From Marinobacter zhejiangensis (GTDB lineage Bacteria > Pseudomonadota > Gammaproteobacteria > Pseudomonadales > Oleiphilaceae): a stretch of DNA of 64,000 nt. The translations under genes were made by a program, and so were the position numbers. Under the pieces are notes generated by a model. It did not search any database. It saw only the letters and a program-made list of their open reading frames with translations, and had not been told where the DNA came from. The DNA is taken from contig NZ_FOUE01000002.1 of NCBI RefSeq assembly GCF_900114775.1, positions 893,857 to 957,856 of the forward strand, given 5' to 3'. How positions within the stretch are numbered: the first letter of the stretch is position 1; every line of letters starts with the position of its first letter. This document shows, piece by piece, positions 1-7,315 of this stretch.

Positions 1-290
1 GAATTCTTTGGTCAGCACTTCTTGACGCGCCAATCTTTGCCCAGATTCAACGCACTGCAAAACCGGTGTAGGTATCTCAGCTATACCCGATATTCTCTGT
101 GCCTTGAGAAGCCTGCTGAACCCGTAGGCGGGATAGCATTCAACTGCGTTCTGAAGGCTCGCAATCACCGGCGTATTCTTGGTGTGCCCAGACGATAGCG
201 ATACACGGAATCGTTTGTGACAGCGATCCTGCTACGAATTCTCGTCGAAAAGCTGGCTTTACGCTTCGCAAACTACGCAGGTGTTTAAAT
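1..290 (-). pseudogene. Decayed IS3-family transposase (OrfB) fragment
   Basis: On the minus strand the three frames give consecutive pieces of an IS3-type OrfB N-terminus. First NDSVYRYRLG reads from about 240 to 190. Then KNTPVIASLQNAVECYPAYGF reads in another frame from about 180 to 115. Then LHRFCSALNLGKDWRVKK reads in the third frame down to about 20. These match the usual IS3 order (SDSVYRY, then VIxALxxAVExYPxYGF, then HKRVxRxYCxLNLxxRxK). Because the pieces lie in different frames and a stop occurs at 232-234, the gene is broken. The fragment runs off the left edge. Recognition is from family memory, so the exact IS group is not assigned. Confidence 0.55.
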
Positions 291-386
291 ATTGGGGGAA
301 CGCTATCAGATTTAAAGGTAGGCTTACTCTAACTCAGGATAGAGCAACGCGATTTTTACTGATTAGACGTGGGGGAGCTCCCATTC

Positions 387-785
387 ATGCCGCTACAGAA
401 TCGAGTAAACCCAAAAGGCATCATTGAGTCCAATAGTGCCCGAGGGACTCTCATGGGCAACCGTGGAGTGCTGCACAATGCTTCCAAAGAGGTTACTCGC
501 CTGTTCAAGACTAAAGCCTGGATTACCTGTGCACTTGAATTCAAGGGCCGACAAAGAACGCTAATGTCTCCAGGCGCCTATACAGAATTATTTTTCCTCG
601 ATGAAGTAGCTGCATTCGCCGCAGGACACCGGCCTTGTGTAGAGTACCGGCGGGCGCGGTATAACGAATTCCGCAATGCTTGGAGTGTAGCGAATAATTG
701 GGAAAAGGGCTCGGTCGTTGCCACACTTGCCAATGGCTTCAGCCCCGAGTTTCATGCCAGCGGATTTCAAGCGGAGATTGAATAA
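387..785 (+). CDS. Conserved hypothetical protein in an operon with a HIT protein
   Basis: This is a 132-residue protein with no domain I can name. The central stretch has a motif rich in EFKGR, PG-YTELFFLDE and AAGHRPC-E-RR, which I remember as a conserved uncharacterised bacterial family. A GTG at 369 would add six residues. The ATG at 387 is preferred because GGGGGAG lies about 9 bases before it. The stop codon overlaps the next start (TAATG at 783-787), so it is probably translated together with the HIT gene. It has one histidine and one cysteine in the GHRPC segment, which could bind a metal or be catalytic, but this is a guess. The DNA here is more A+T-rich than the rest of the window, consistent with an acquired segment. 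Function unknown. Confidence 0.7.
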   Translation: MPLQNRVNPKGIIESNSARGTLMGNRGVLHNASKEVTRLFKTKAWITCALEFKGRQRTLMSPGAYTELFFLDEVAAFAAGHRPCVEYRRARYNEFRNAWSVANNWEKGSVVATLANGFSPEFHASGFQAEIE

Positions 786-1180
786 TGGATGACGCCTGCC
801 CCTTCTGTTTCGCCGAGTCTGCATCACCGGACCGAGAATTGCCTTCGAACGAGCTGGCCTATATCCGCCTGGATGGTTTTCCGGTCAGCCCTGGGCATTT
901 GCTCATTGTCCCTAAGCGTCACGCGGCCGACTGGTTTGATCTTACCGCTGAAGAACAGAAGGCGGTCATGGTGTTGGTAGAGGAAGGCAAGCGTTGGCTT
1001 GAGGTGAATTACCAACCTGACGGCTTCAACATCGGAATGAATTGCGGCGAAGCCGCCGGTCAAACGGTCATGCATATGCATTGTCACCTGATTCCCAGGT
1101 ATCAGGGCGATTTAGAAGACCCCCGCGGAGGCGTGCGCTGGGTGATCCCAGGGAAGGCGGATTATTGGAGTAATCGGTGA
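785..1180 (+). CDS. HIT-family nucleotide hydrolase/transferase
   Basis: This 131-residue protein has the complete histidine-triad signature QTVMHMHCHLIPRY near residues 94-107, whose histidines form the active site of HIT enzymes. The N-terminal CPFC pair near residues 5-8 is the usual zinc-type motif of Hint/Fhit-like bacterial members. Family enzymes cleave nucleoside phosphoramidates or dinucleoside polyphosphates in the cytoplasm; the substrate cannot be read from sequence. The ATG overlaps the stop of the upstream small gene. Its own stop overlaps the GTG start of the next gene (GTGA at 1177-1180), so the three genes look like one translationally coupled unit. HIT proteins beside restriction-type nucleases suggest a defence-island role, which is inference. 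Confidence 0.9.
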   Translation: MDDACPFCFAESASPDRELPSNELAYIRLDGFPVSPGHLLIVPKRHAADWFDLTAEEQKAVMVLVEEGKRWLEVNYQPDGFNIGMNCGEAAGQTVMHMHCHLIPRYQGDLEDPRGGVRWVIPGKADYWSNR

Positions 1181-2481
1181 GCCTGCTTGACTATGAAAGG
1201 CGATTTTCGGCCCTTCGCCTTAATGCCTCTGGCGGCAATAAGAGTCCTCATAAGGTCGCCATGTTGCTGGCGGTGATCGATCGCATCGAATCTGGCCAGG
1301 CGACCGATAACCGCTTTTACTTTGATGAGGGGTTAAGGCAAGGGTTTGGTCGGCACGTTCGGGAGCTGGCGGGTTCCTCGGATCGGAATAATCCCCACCT
1401 TCCTTTTTTTCATCTTCGTGGTGATGGGTTTTGGGACCACAAGGTTCGCCCCGGCCAGCGTGAAAGCTACGAGCGGCTGTCTACTGCTACGTCTCCTGGA
1501 ATAATTGATTCGCATATCGAGTACGCCTTTCTGGACGAGGAGCTGTTCGAGTTATTGGGTAATCAAATAGTCCGGGAGCTCCTCAAGGCTGCGCTATTAA
1601 CAAATCTGGATGAAAGCTCCAGGCGAGGGATCCTGCAGACACAAAGGGGATGGGATTGGCTCGAGTGTGAGTTCTTGATCGGTGAGTATATGGTCATGCT
1701 CGAGAAGCACCTGCAGGGCGTGCCTTACAGCAAGGCTGAGCATCGACGGAGCCTTCAACCTCGGCTGAACAACCGTTCGAATGGCGCGATCGAGTTTAAA
1801 CATCAGAACGTCAGCGCCGTATTGCTTGAACTCGGCTTGCCATACATTCCGGGCTATAAGCCCGCTTTTAATTATCAGCAACAGCTCAAACAAGTTGTGC
1901 TGTCGTACCTGGCAGGTCATCAGAAGCTGCTGGACGATGTAAGTCTCAGTGCAGATAAGAAAATTACAGATCAAGATGGCGCCATCTTCACTTGGGATCG
2001 AGTGTTCGACCCCGATCCCCCCGAGCATATTCCTCGTGTCATGGAGGCTAAACCAAAGTATTTGGCCAGACAGGTGGATTACACCGAACGAGAATCCCGA
2101 AATCGACAGTTAGGTCGGAGTGCAGAGGCATTTATTGTGGCGTTAGAGAAACAGCGCCTGTCACTTGCCGGGCGCCCGGACCTGGCCGATGAGGTGGTGT
2201 GGTCAAGCGAAGATTATGGTGATGGTCTGGGCTATGACATTCGATCTTTCGACGCCCTGAGTGAAGAGGAGCGTTTCCTGGAGGTCAAAGCGACCAACTC
2301 GGGAAAATATCAGCCTTTCTTCATCAGTGAAAACGAGCGGGCTTTCTCCAATGATTTTGCATCGGCATTTCGATTGTACCGAGTCTATGAGTTTGAACAA
2401 GCTCCTCGGCTATTCGTGCTACCTGGTGCAATAGAGCGGCATGTGCAGCTGTCTCCGAAGGTCTATCAGGCGCGGTTTTAG
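1177..2481 (+). CDS. Putative modification-dependent restriction nuclease (McrA/SBD-like N-terminus + DUF3883-type PD-(D/E)XK C-terminus)
   Basis: A 434-residue protein with two recognisable ends. Residues about 1-140 contain SPHKVAMLLAVIDRIESG (23-40) and LPFFHLRGDGFW (75-86). That pattern is typical of the N-terminal domain of McrA/HNH-type enzymes, including the sulfur-binding domain (SBD) that reads phosphorothioate DNA. Residues about 308-434 look like DUF3883, a PD-(D/E)XK-type fold: E317 in GRSAEAF, D354 in GLGYDI, and E369-x-K371 in FLEVKAT form the expected acidic/lysine set. No HNH motif is seen. The middle region (140-307) is unassigned. The start is a GTG overlapping the stop of the HIT gene. 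The best guess is a cytoplasmic restriction enzyme that senses modified DNA. No dnd/ssp modification genes occur in the window, so a type IV-like role against modified foreign DNA is more likely than a self-modifying system. Confidence 0.6.
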   Translation: MSLLDYERRFSALRLNASGGNKSPHKVAMLLAVIDRIESGQATDNRFYFDEGLRQGFGRHVRELAGSSDRNNPHLPFFHLRGDGFWDHKVRPGQRESYERLSTATSPGIIDSHIEYAFLDEELFELLGNQIVRELLKAALLTNLDESSRRGILQTQRGWDWLECEFLIGEYMVMLEKHLQGVPYSKAEHRRSLQPRLNNRSNGAIEFKHQNVSAVLLELGLPYIPGYKPAFNYQQQLKQVVLSYLAGHQKLLDDVSLSADKKITDQDGAIFTWDRVFDPDPPEHIPRVMEAKPKYLARQVDYTERESRNRQLGRSAEAFIVALEKQRLSLAGRPDLADEVVWSSEDYGDGLGYDIRSFDALSEEERFLEVKATNSGKYQPFFISENERAFSNDFASAFRLYRVYEFEQAPRLFVLPGAIERHVQLSPKVYQARF

Positions 2482-2568
2482 TGGCGTGTAGAGCTATCAG
2501 TGATCTGATGGATGTATCGTTGTTGATTTGGTGCCGCGCCTAACAACGCGTCCTGGTCAATCTGGGTC

Positions 2569-2597
2569 TTGAATAAATTTAGATTGTGAGGGATTCT
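2569..2597 (+). promoter_or_regulatory. Weak sigma70-type promoter candidate for the AbiE-like pair
   Basis: TTGAAT (2569-2574) and GATTCT (2592-2597) are separated by 17 bases. The -35 is good and the -10 is poor. The adjacent hairpin operator begins two bases after the -10, where a repressor would block initiation. Supported only by spacing and position. Confidence 0.3.
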
Positions 2598-2598
2598 T

Positions 2599-2622
2599 GT
2601 CCTTTGTCCAAAAACAAAGGAC
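2599..2622 (+). promoter_or_regulatory. Perfect 8-bp inverted repeat (operator and/or SD-masking hairpin)
   Basis: The arms are GTCCTTTG (2599-2606) and CAAAGGAC (2615-2622), with an 8-base A-rich centre. The right arm contains AAAGGA, the only Shine-Dalgarno-like sequence for the ATG at 2632. As DNA it looks like a dimer-binding operator for the winged-helix product of the next gene. As RNA it could fold and hide the ribosome site. AbiEi-type antitoxins are known to repress their own operons through inverted repeats. Confidence 0.6.
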
Positions 2623-2631
2623 GCAGCCTTT

Positions 2632-3294
2632 ATGGATGGAATTAAGAGTCAAGACTTGGGTTTGTTGTTGAAGTTGGTTTCGCTACAGAAGCGGGAAGCT
2701 CAGGGGCAAGCTGACAACGGGCAAAAGGCGTGGCCTTACGACTGGCAGGACTGGGGCGGAGAAGGAGATGAATCTCTTGAATGGCAGATAAGAGACGATT
2801 TCAGTGATGAATTTTTTCCGGCAACCGTATACACCGTGCGGAGTCTCGAGTCGGAAACGGGCATTGGGAAGTCGCAGGTCAGTAATTCTCTACGGCGATG
2901 TTTGGATGTGGGCTTGGCTAAGAAGGATCGGAAATCTGGCGTGCCCCGCGTCAATGCGAAGCGGCTGTATGAGTTCATTGTATACGGCGCCAAGTACGTG
3001 TTCCCGGCCAAGCCCGGCCCACTGGTACGGGGTATCGGAACCTCATTTGCAGCTCCTGTGCTCGAGCATCGTCTTTTTAGTGCCGGTGAATGGCTGCCGG
3101 TATGGCCAGACGCACGGGGCAACAACAAAGGCCTGGAAATCAGCCCGCTCTTCAAAACCGTGGGCCACGCGGTGCGCCGTGACCCGGAGCTTTACGCCTT
3201 ACTTGCTCTGGTCGACGCAATACGTATTGGCGGCTCCCGTGAGGCAAATTTGGCAAAGGATCTGTTGGAAAAGCACATGGACGTGAGTGAATGA
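2632..3294 (+). CDS. Winged-helix protein, probable AbiEi-like antitoxin/autorepressor partner
   Basis: This 220-residue protein has a central winged-helix-like segment at about residues 60-110: TVRSLESETGIGKSQVSNSLRRC, followed by a KDRKSGVPRVNAKRLYEF wing. This is the MarR/GntR-like pattern of helix-turn-helix plus basic wing. The rest has no motif I can name. It overlaps the following nucleotidyltransferase gene by 4 bases (ATGA), the arrangement expected for a toxin-antitoxin pair. A perfect inverted repeat sits 10-33 bases upstream of the start, consistent with autoregulation. It is not a recognisable member of the classical AbiEi family, so 'antitoxin' rests on context. It could also be a plain transcription regulator. 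Confidence 0.55.
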   Translation: MDGIKSQDLGLLLKLVSLQKREAQGQADNGQKAWPYDWQDWGGEGDESLEWQIRDDFSDEFFPATVYTVRSLESETGIGKSQVSNSLRRCLDVGLAKKDRKSGVPRVNAKRLYEFIVYGAKYVFPAKPGPLVRGIGTSFAAPVLEHRLFSAGEWLPVWPDARGNNKGLEISPLFKTVGHAVRRDPELYALLALVDAIRIGGSREANLAKDLLEKHMDVSE

Positions 3295-4001
3295 GCATAC
3301 CTGCATTACAAAAGCACATGGTCGGCAAGGTTGCCGAGGCGCTCGGTCCTGACCTGAGAGACCAGGTGGCCTTCGTGGGTGGCTGCACAACGGCTTTTTT
3401 CTTAACCGATCAGTTTGTGATGGAGCAGGTTCGGCACACGGAGGACGTCGATCTCATCGTCCACGTGATGGGCTATCCTGGGTTCCATACGTTACAGCAG
3501 ACCTTGAGGGCAAAGGGCTTCAAGGATATGCCCCCGGATCCAAGCGAGAAAGCCCCGGTATGCGCTATGAGACTGGACGAATTGCGAGTGGATTTCATGC
3601 CGGATGATCCACAAGTCCTTGGGTTCAGTAACCGCTGGTATGCGGAAGCGCTGGAAACCGCCATACCCTATGAACTGTCTAGTGAACTTTCCATCTGGCT
3701 GGTTAGCCCACCCTATTTTCTGGCCACAAAGCTGGAAGCCTACAAGGGCAGAGGAAATGGCGATGCTTTGACGAGCCACGACATTGAAGACCTACTCACA
3801 CTGATTGATGGTCGAGAGTCTTTGCTTGATGAGGTCAATGCCGCTTCAGGTGCGTTGCGAGGCTATCTGGCTGAGGAATTTGGGCAGCTACTTCATGACT
3901 CCAACTTTGAGTACGCGGTTAGCAGTCAAGCCGGTGGCAGTGCAGAGCGAGAAGAAATCCTGTTTGAACGGATTGAAACCTTGGCTCAGGGAAGGCCGTA
4001 G
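3291..4001 (+). CDS. AbiEii/AbiGii-type nucleotidyltransferase (probable type IV toxin)
   Basis: This 236-residue protein has the DNA polymerase beta-like nucleotidyltransferase core. It shows GG at residues 30-31, the acidic pair D52-x-D54 in TEDVDLIV, and a third acidic residue D101 in ELRVDFMP. KLEAYKGRG (148-156) followed by HDIEDLLTL (163-171) matches the Lys/Asp region of AbiEii toxins. Such enzymes transfer nucleotides to RNA, in studied cases tRNA 3' ends, and stop growth. Its ATG lies inside the end of the winged-helix gene, so the two are co-translated. Other NTase families of the same fold (MenT-like, or aminoglycoside-type) are possible. The pair closes the accessory segment at the left of the window. 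Confidence 0.7.
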   Translation: MSIPALQKHMVGKVAEALGPDLRDQVAFVGGCTTAFFLTDQFVMEQVRHTEDVDLIVHVMGYPGFHTLQQTLRAKGFKDMPPDPSEKAPVCAMRLDELRVDFMPDDPQVLGFSNRWYAEALETAIPYELSSELSIWLVSPPYFLATKLEAYKGRGNGDALTSHDIEDLLTLIDGRESLLDEVNAASGALRGYLAEEFGQLLHDSNFEYAVSSQAGGSAEREEILFERIETLAQGRP

Positions 4002-4020
4002 CTAAAGCAGTAATAGGCTG

Positions 4021-4037
4021 GCGGGCACAAAGCCCGC
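4021..4037. terminator. Stem-loop between convergent genes
   Basis: GCGGGC (4021-4026) pairs with GCCCGC (4032-4037) around a 5-base loop, between the stop of the nucleotidyltransferase gene and the end of the minus-strand kinase gene. No clear T-run follows on either strand, so termination strength is uncertain. Confidence 0.45.
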
Positions 4038-4050
4038 AACCTGTCCTCTC

Positions 4051-5613
4051 CTACCTCGGATACCCCGTAATCTCCCGAATCTTGTGATACAGCGGCTGAA
4101 GCTTTGGATACATGTCCAGGTAGACCTCCCGGTACAGGCGGTTGTATAGCGCGCTGGTTTCCGGGTTGGGGTGGAAGGTGTCACCTACGCGGGTCATGTT
4201 GGCGACTGCGGTTTTGAAGTCCCTGTGGAGCTTCAGGCCTACGGCGGCGTCGATGGCGGCGCCAAGGCCTGAGGTTTCGTAGGTATGGGGGCGTTCGGCG
4301 GGCAGTCCGAAGATGTCCGCCGTCAATTGCATGGCGGCATTGCTTTGGGAGCCGCCACCAGCCACACGCAGGCGCTGGATGGGCACACCACTTCGTTTCT
4401 CAATACGCTCTTTGCCTTCTCGCAGGGCATACGCCAGGCCTTCGAGAATGGCGCGATAGAGGTGGGCGCGAGTGTGGACATCGCCAAAGCCGATGATGGA
4501 GCCCTTGGCCTCAGGCCCGGGGTTCCGAACCCCTGGCGACCAGTAGGGTTGCAGCATCAGCCCCATTGAGCCTGCCGGTACCGCCTGCACCAGTTCGTCA
4601 AACAGCGCTTCTGGTTCAATCCCACGGGCTTCTGCCAATTTCTGTTCGCGCAGTCCGAACTGCTGCTTGAACCAGCTCACCATCCAGAACCCACGATAGA
4701 TCATGACTTCCGTCGAGTAGTGCCCGGGTAGTGCAGACGGATAGGGCGGCATAAACCGTATGGGCTCGACATAGCGGCCGCTGGTGGTGTTGATGGTCGC
4801 GGTGGTGCCATAGCTCATGCAGCCGATGTTGGGGGTGAGCCCGCCGGAACCCAATATTTCGCAAGCCTTGTCCGAGGCAGCGGCAATTACCGGAAGCCCT
4901 GCAGGAACCCCCAGGTGGCTGGCGGCCTCAGGAAGCACCTGGCCGATGGTTGCGCCGGGCTGGACCAGTTCCGGGAGCATCTCCCGCGTTACCGGCATGG
5001 CCTGCCACTTGAAGTCCTTTGGTGAGGCCCAGCATTGTTTCTTGTAATCGAACGGAAGGTAGCCAACCTGGCTGCCTGTCGAGTCGCGAAATTCCCCGGT
5101 CAGCCGATAGTTCAGGTAGCCGGAGAGCAACAGGTAATGTTTGGTGTTTTTCCAGATTTCAGGCTGGTTCTGGGCAATCCAGTTGGCCTGCGTTTTTTCG
5201 CGGAAACGTGCGATGGTGTCTTCCAGGCGGAGCCCCTTGAACAGCCATCCCCACGGTCCTTTTAACGGGCCGTCGACGTGGGCGTGGCGTTGGTCCAGCC
5301 AGATGATGGCCGGGCGAAGGGGGCGGCCATCTTTGTCGAGGTTAACAACGGTTCCGCGCTGGGTGGTGACGGTGAGGCCAGCGACTTGCTCTGGACTGGC
5401 ATCGGTTGATGCCCACAGCGACTGGCAAGCGATGCCGAGTTGTTCCCAGAAGTAGTCAGGGTGTTGCTCAGCCCAGCCGGGCTGCTCGGAGAAGTAGGGT
5501 TCAATTTCCTGCTTGCCCTTGCCAACCAGGTTGCCCCGGGTATCAAACAGCAGGGCCCGCACACTCTGGGTACCATTATCGATTGCCAGGATCAGGGGGT
5601 CAGTGCGACTCAT
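4051..5613 (-). CDS. FGGY-family carbohydrate (glycerol-type) kinase
   Basis: This 520-residue protein has the two-domain FGGY kinase architecture. The N-terminal phosphate loop is LAIDNGTQSVRALLFD (9-24) and the middle contains MSYGTTATIN. The C-terminal FGGY signature VAGGGSQSNAAMQLTADIFG lies near residues 415-435. Such kinases phosphorylate glycerol, xylulose, erythritol and similar polyols with ATP. It is the last gene of an operon, overlapping the upstream glpD-like gene by 14 bases, with GAGG a few bases before its ATG. With GlpD and an AGPS-like oxidase as partners, a glycerol-like substrate is likely, but the sequence is not close enough to GlpK for me to use that symbol. At 520 residues it is normal for the family. 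Confidence 0.85.
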   Translation of the reverse strand: MSRTDPLILAIDNGTQSVRALLFDTRGNLVGKGKQEIEPYFSEQPGWAEQHPDYFWEQLGIACQSLWASTDASPEQVAGLTVTTQRGTVVNLDKDGRPLRPAIIWLDQRHAHVDGPLKGPWGWLFKGLRLEDTIARFREKTQANWIAQNQPEIWKNTKHYLLLSGYLNYRLTGEFRDSTGSQVGYLPFDYKKQCWASPKDFKWQAMPVTREMLPELVQPGATIGQVLPEAASHLGVPAGLPVIAAASDKACEILGSGGLTPNIGCMSYGTTATINTTSGRYVEPIRFMPPYPSALPGHYSTEVMIYRGFWMVSWFKQQFGLREQKLAEARGIEPEALFDELVQAVPAGSMGLMLQPYWSPGVRNPGPEAKGSIIGFGDVHTRAHLYRAILEGLAYALREGKERIEKRSGVPIQRLRVAGGGSQSNAAMQLTADIFGLPAERPHTYETSGLGAAIDAAVGLKLHRDFKTAVANMTRVGDTFHPNPETSALYNRLYREVYLDMYPKLQPLYHKIREITGYPR

Positions 5614-7297
5614 TGGCTACCTCGCTGGTGTCCTCGCTGGCAAAGGGGGAGGAATCTGGTGACCCGACATTCGGGACGGGTGATTCTGGCGGTAGCGAGT
5701 AATGGCTTTGCCACAAAGCGAGATAGCGCTCGCGCTCTGCGGCCCAGGTGTCGCTATTCCAGCTGAGTGCGTGACGGCACTGGTGCTGGATGTCGTCCAG
5801 CCTGTGCCTGCCCCCATCGGGCAGCACCAGACCAAGCCGGGAGCGGCGCAGCATCAAGTCATCCAGGTGCACCACATCGGCATGGCCGGCCGCCCAGATC
5901 AATTCGCACCAGTAGGTCTCCGTGCCAGGGATGCGTGTCTGTGCTCCAGCGTCCAGAACCTGGGGCAAGGCTGGCCCATAGGAGCCCTGGAGTCGTTCCC
6001 AGTCGCTGTGACTGATGGATGCGGGCCGTTGGCCGCCTGGCTCGTGAGGGGCGGGCGGTGGGGTGAAGACCTTCAAACGCTCATCCGGTAGTTCCAGGTC
6101 GGGGAGGTACTGGCGACATTCGGCCAGAATTTCCCGGGCAATCTGCCGGTAGGTGGTCAGTTTGCCGCCGGCGACGCTGACGACTCCATTGGTGTCCCAG
6201 ATCACATGTTCCCGGTTTTCTTTGGACGGGGATTTGCTGGAACCTTCGCTTACCACAGGGCGCACTCCTGCCCAGCTTGCGACAACGTCGTCTTTTCCGA
6301 GGCTGGTGCCAGGGAAAAGCGTTGTGGCGATTTTGAGCAGGTAATGCAGCTCCTCATCCGTGATATGGGGCTCAAGGTCCAGCGGTGCCGGGTGGTCAAG
6401 GTCTGTGGTTCCGAGAACGGTCATGCCGTGCCAGGGGAAGGCAAACACCGGCCGGCGGTCTTCCGGGTGAAGGAGGGATACCGAGCAGGAGACTGGCAGG
6501 GTGTCATAGGGAACCACCAGGTGACTGCCTCGCAATGGGCGTATGGTACGTCGTATCCCCTCATCGTTCTGGCTCGCCTGGCAGACGGCCGGTGACGTTG
6601 CCCAGGCGCCGGTCGCGTTGACAATGACCGCAGCGGATAGCTCAAAGCTGCTGTTTGCTGATGCTGCCCCGGAGGTATCGTGGAGGCGAACCAAACGGCT
6701 TGTACCATTACCACCGACAACGTCGGCTTTCAGGTAGTTGAGGCACCAGGCGCCGGAAGCTCTCGCTTCTTCAAGGATACGTTGGACCAGCCTGGCATCA
6801 TCGGTCACCGCATCGGTGAATCCGCTGGCGCCAATCAGGTGTTCCTTGGCCAGGCCGGGCACCCAGTTCAGTGCCTCGGCAGGGTTGAGCCGACGGCGGG
6901 AGCGGCGTCCTGCGAACAGGTCGTACACTGCCAGCAGCAGGCCGAATATGCGCGGCCCCGGGAACTGCCGCCGGTAATGGGGCATAAGAAACTGCAGCGG
7001 GCGTACCAGGCCTGGGAGTTCCTCAAGCAGCCGCTGGCGTTCCCTGACGGCGTCCCGGGTCAGGCGGAACTGGCCGCTGCCGAGATAACGTAGCCCGCCA
7101 TGGACCATTTTGGAGGAACGGCTGGAGGTGCCCCAGGCGAAATCCCGTTGTTCCACCAGGAGGGTACGAAGCCCGCTGGCGGCAGCTTCCCTGGCTACGC
7201 CGGCGCCAGTGATCCCGCCGCCGATTACAATGATGTCAAACGCCTGGTCGCCTGTTTGCAGGGCGTTGAGGGCGTCCATCCGAGCCGGTTGGCGCAT
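5600..7297 (-). CDS. glpD: FAD-dependent glycerol-3-phosphate dehydrogenase (GlpD-like)
   Basis: This 565-residue protein has an N-terminal FAD dinucleotide-binding motif (DIIVIGGGITGAGVAREAA, about 21-39), the TSSRSSKMVHGGLRYL segment of GlpD near residues 57-72, and VASWAGVRPVV and SVAGGKLTTYR in the C-terminal half. The enzyme oxidises sn-glycerol 3-phosphate to dihydroxyacetone phosphate at the inner face of the membrane and passes electrons to quinone. The start at 7297 follows GGAGG by 7 bases; MDALN at 7279 is an alternative. The last 30 or so residues are low-complexity and rich in Ser/Pro, beyond the usual GlpD end. It lies between an AGPS-like gene and an FGGY kinase, so it probably serves a dedicated pathway rather than being the main GlpD. 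This last point is inference. Confidence 0.85.
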   Translation of the reverse strand: MRQPARMDALNALQTGDQAFDIIVIGGGITGAGVAREAAASGLRTLLVEQRDFAWGTSSRSSKMVHGGLRYLGSGQFRLTRDAVRERQRLLEELPGLVRPLQFLMPHYRRQFPGPRIFGLLLAVYDLFAGRRSRRRLNPAEALNWVPGLAKEHLIGASGFTDAVTDDARLVQRILEEARASGAWCLNYLKADVVGGNGTSRLVRLHDTSGAASANSSFELSAAVIVNATGAWATSPAVCQASQNDEGIRRTIRPLRGSHLVVPYDTLPVSCSVSLLHPEDRRPVFAFPWHGMTVLGTTDLDHPAPLDLEPHITDEELHYLLKIATTLFPGTSLGKDDVVASWAGVRPVVSEGSSKSPSKENREHVIWDTNGVVSVAGGKLTTYRQIAREILAECRQYLPDLELPDERLKVFTPPPAPHEPGGQRPASISHSDWERLQGSYGPALPQVLDAGAQTRIPGTETYWCELIWAAGHADVVHLDDLMLRRSRLGLVLPDGGRHRLDDIQHQCRHALSWNSDTWAAERERYLALWQSHYSLPPESPVPNVGSPDSSPFASEDTSEVANESH

Positions 7298-7315
7298 GGG
7301 GAGGCCTCCGTTGCC

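Noticed and set aside
2482..2598. Additional small gene between the nuclease and the AbiE-like pair
   Set aside because: The gap is only 150 bases and contains stops in all frames that I checked; it is better read as a promoter region.
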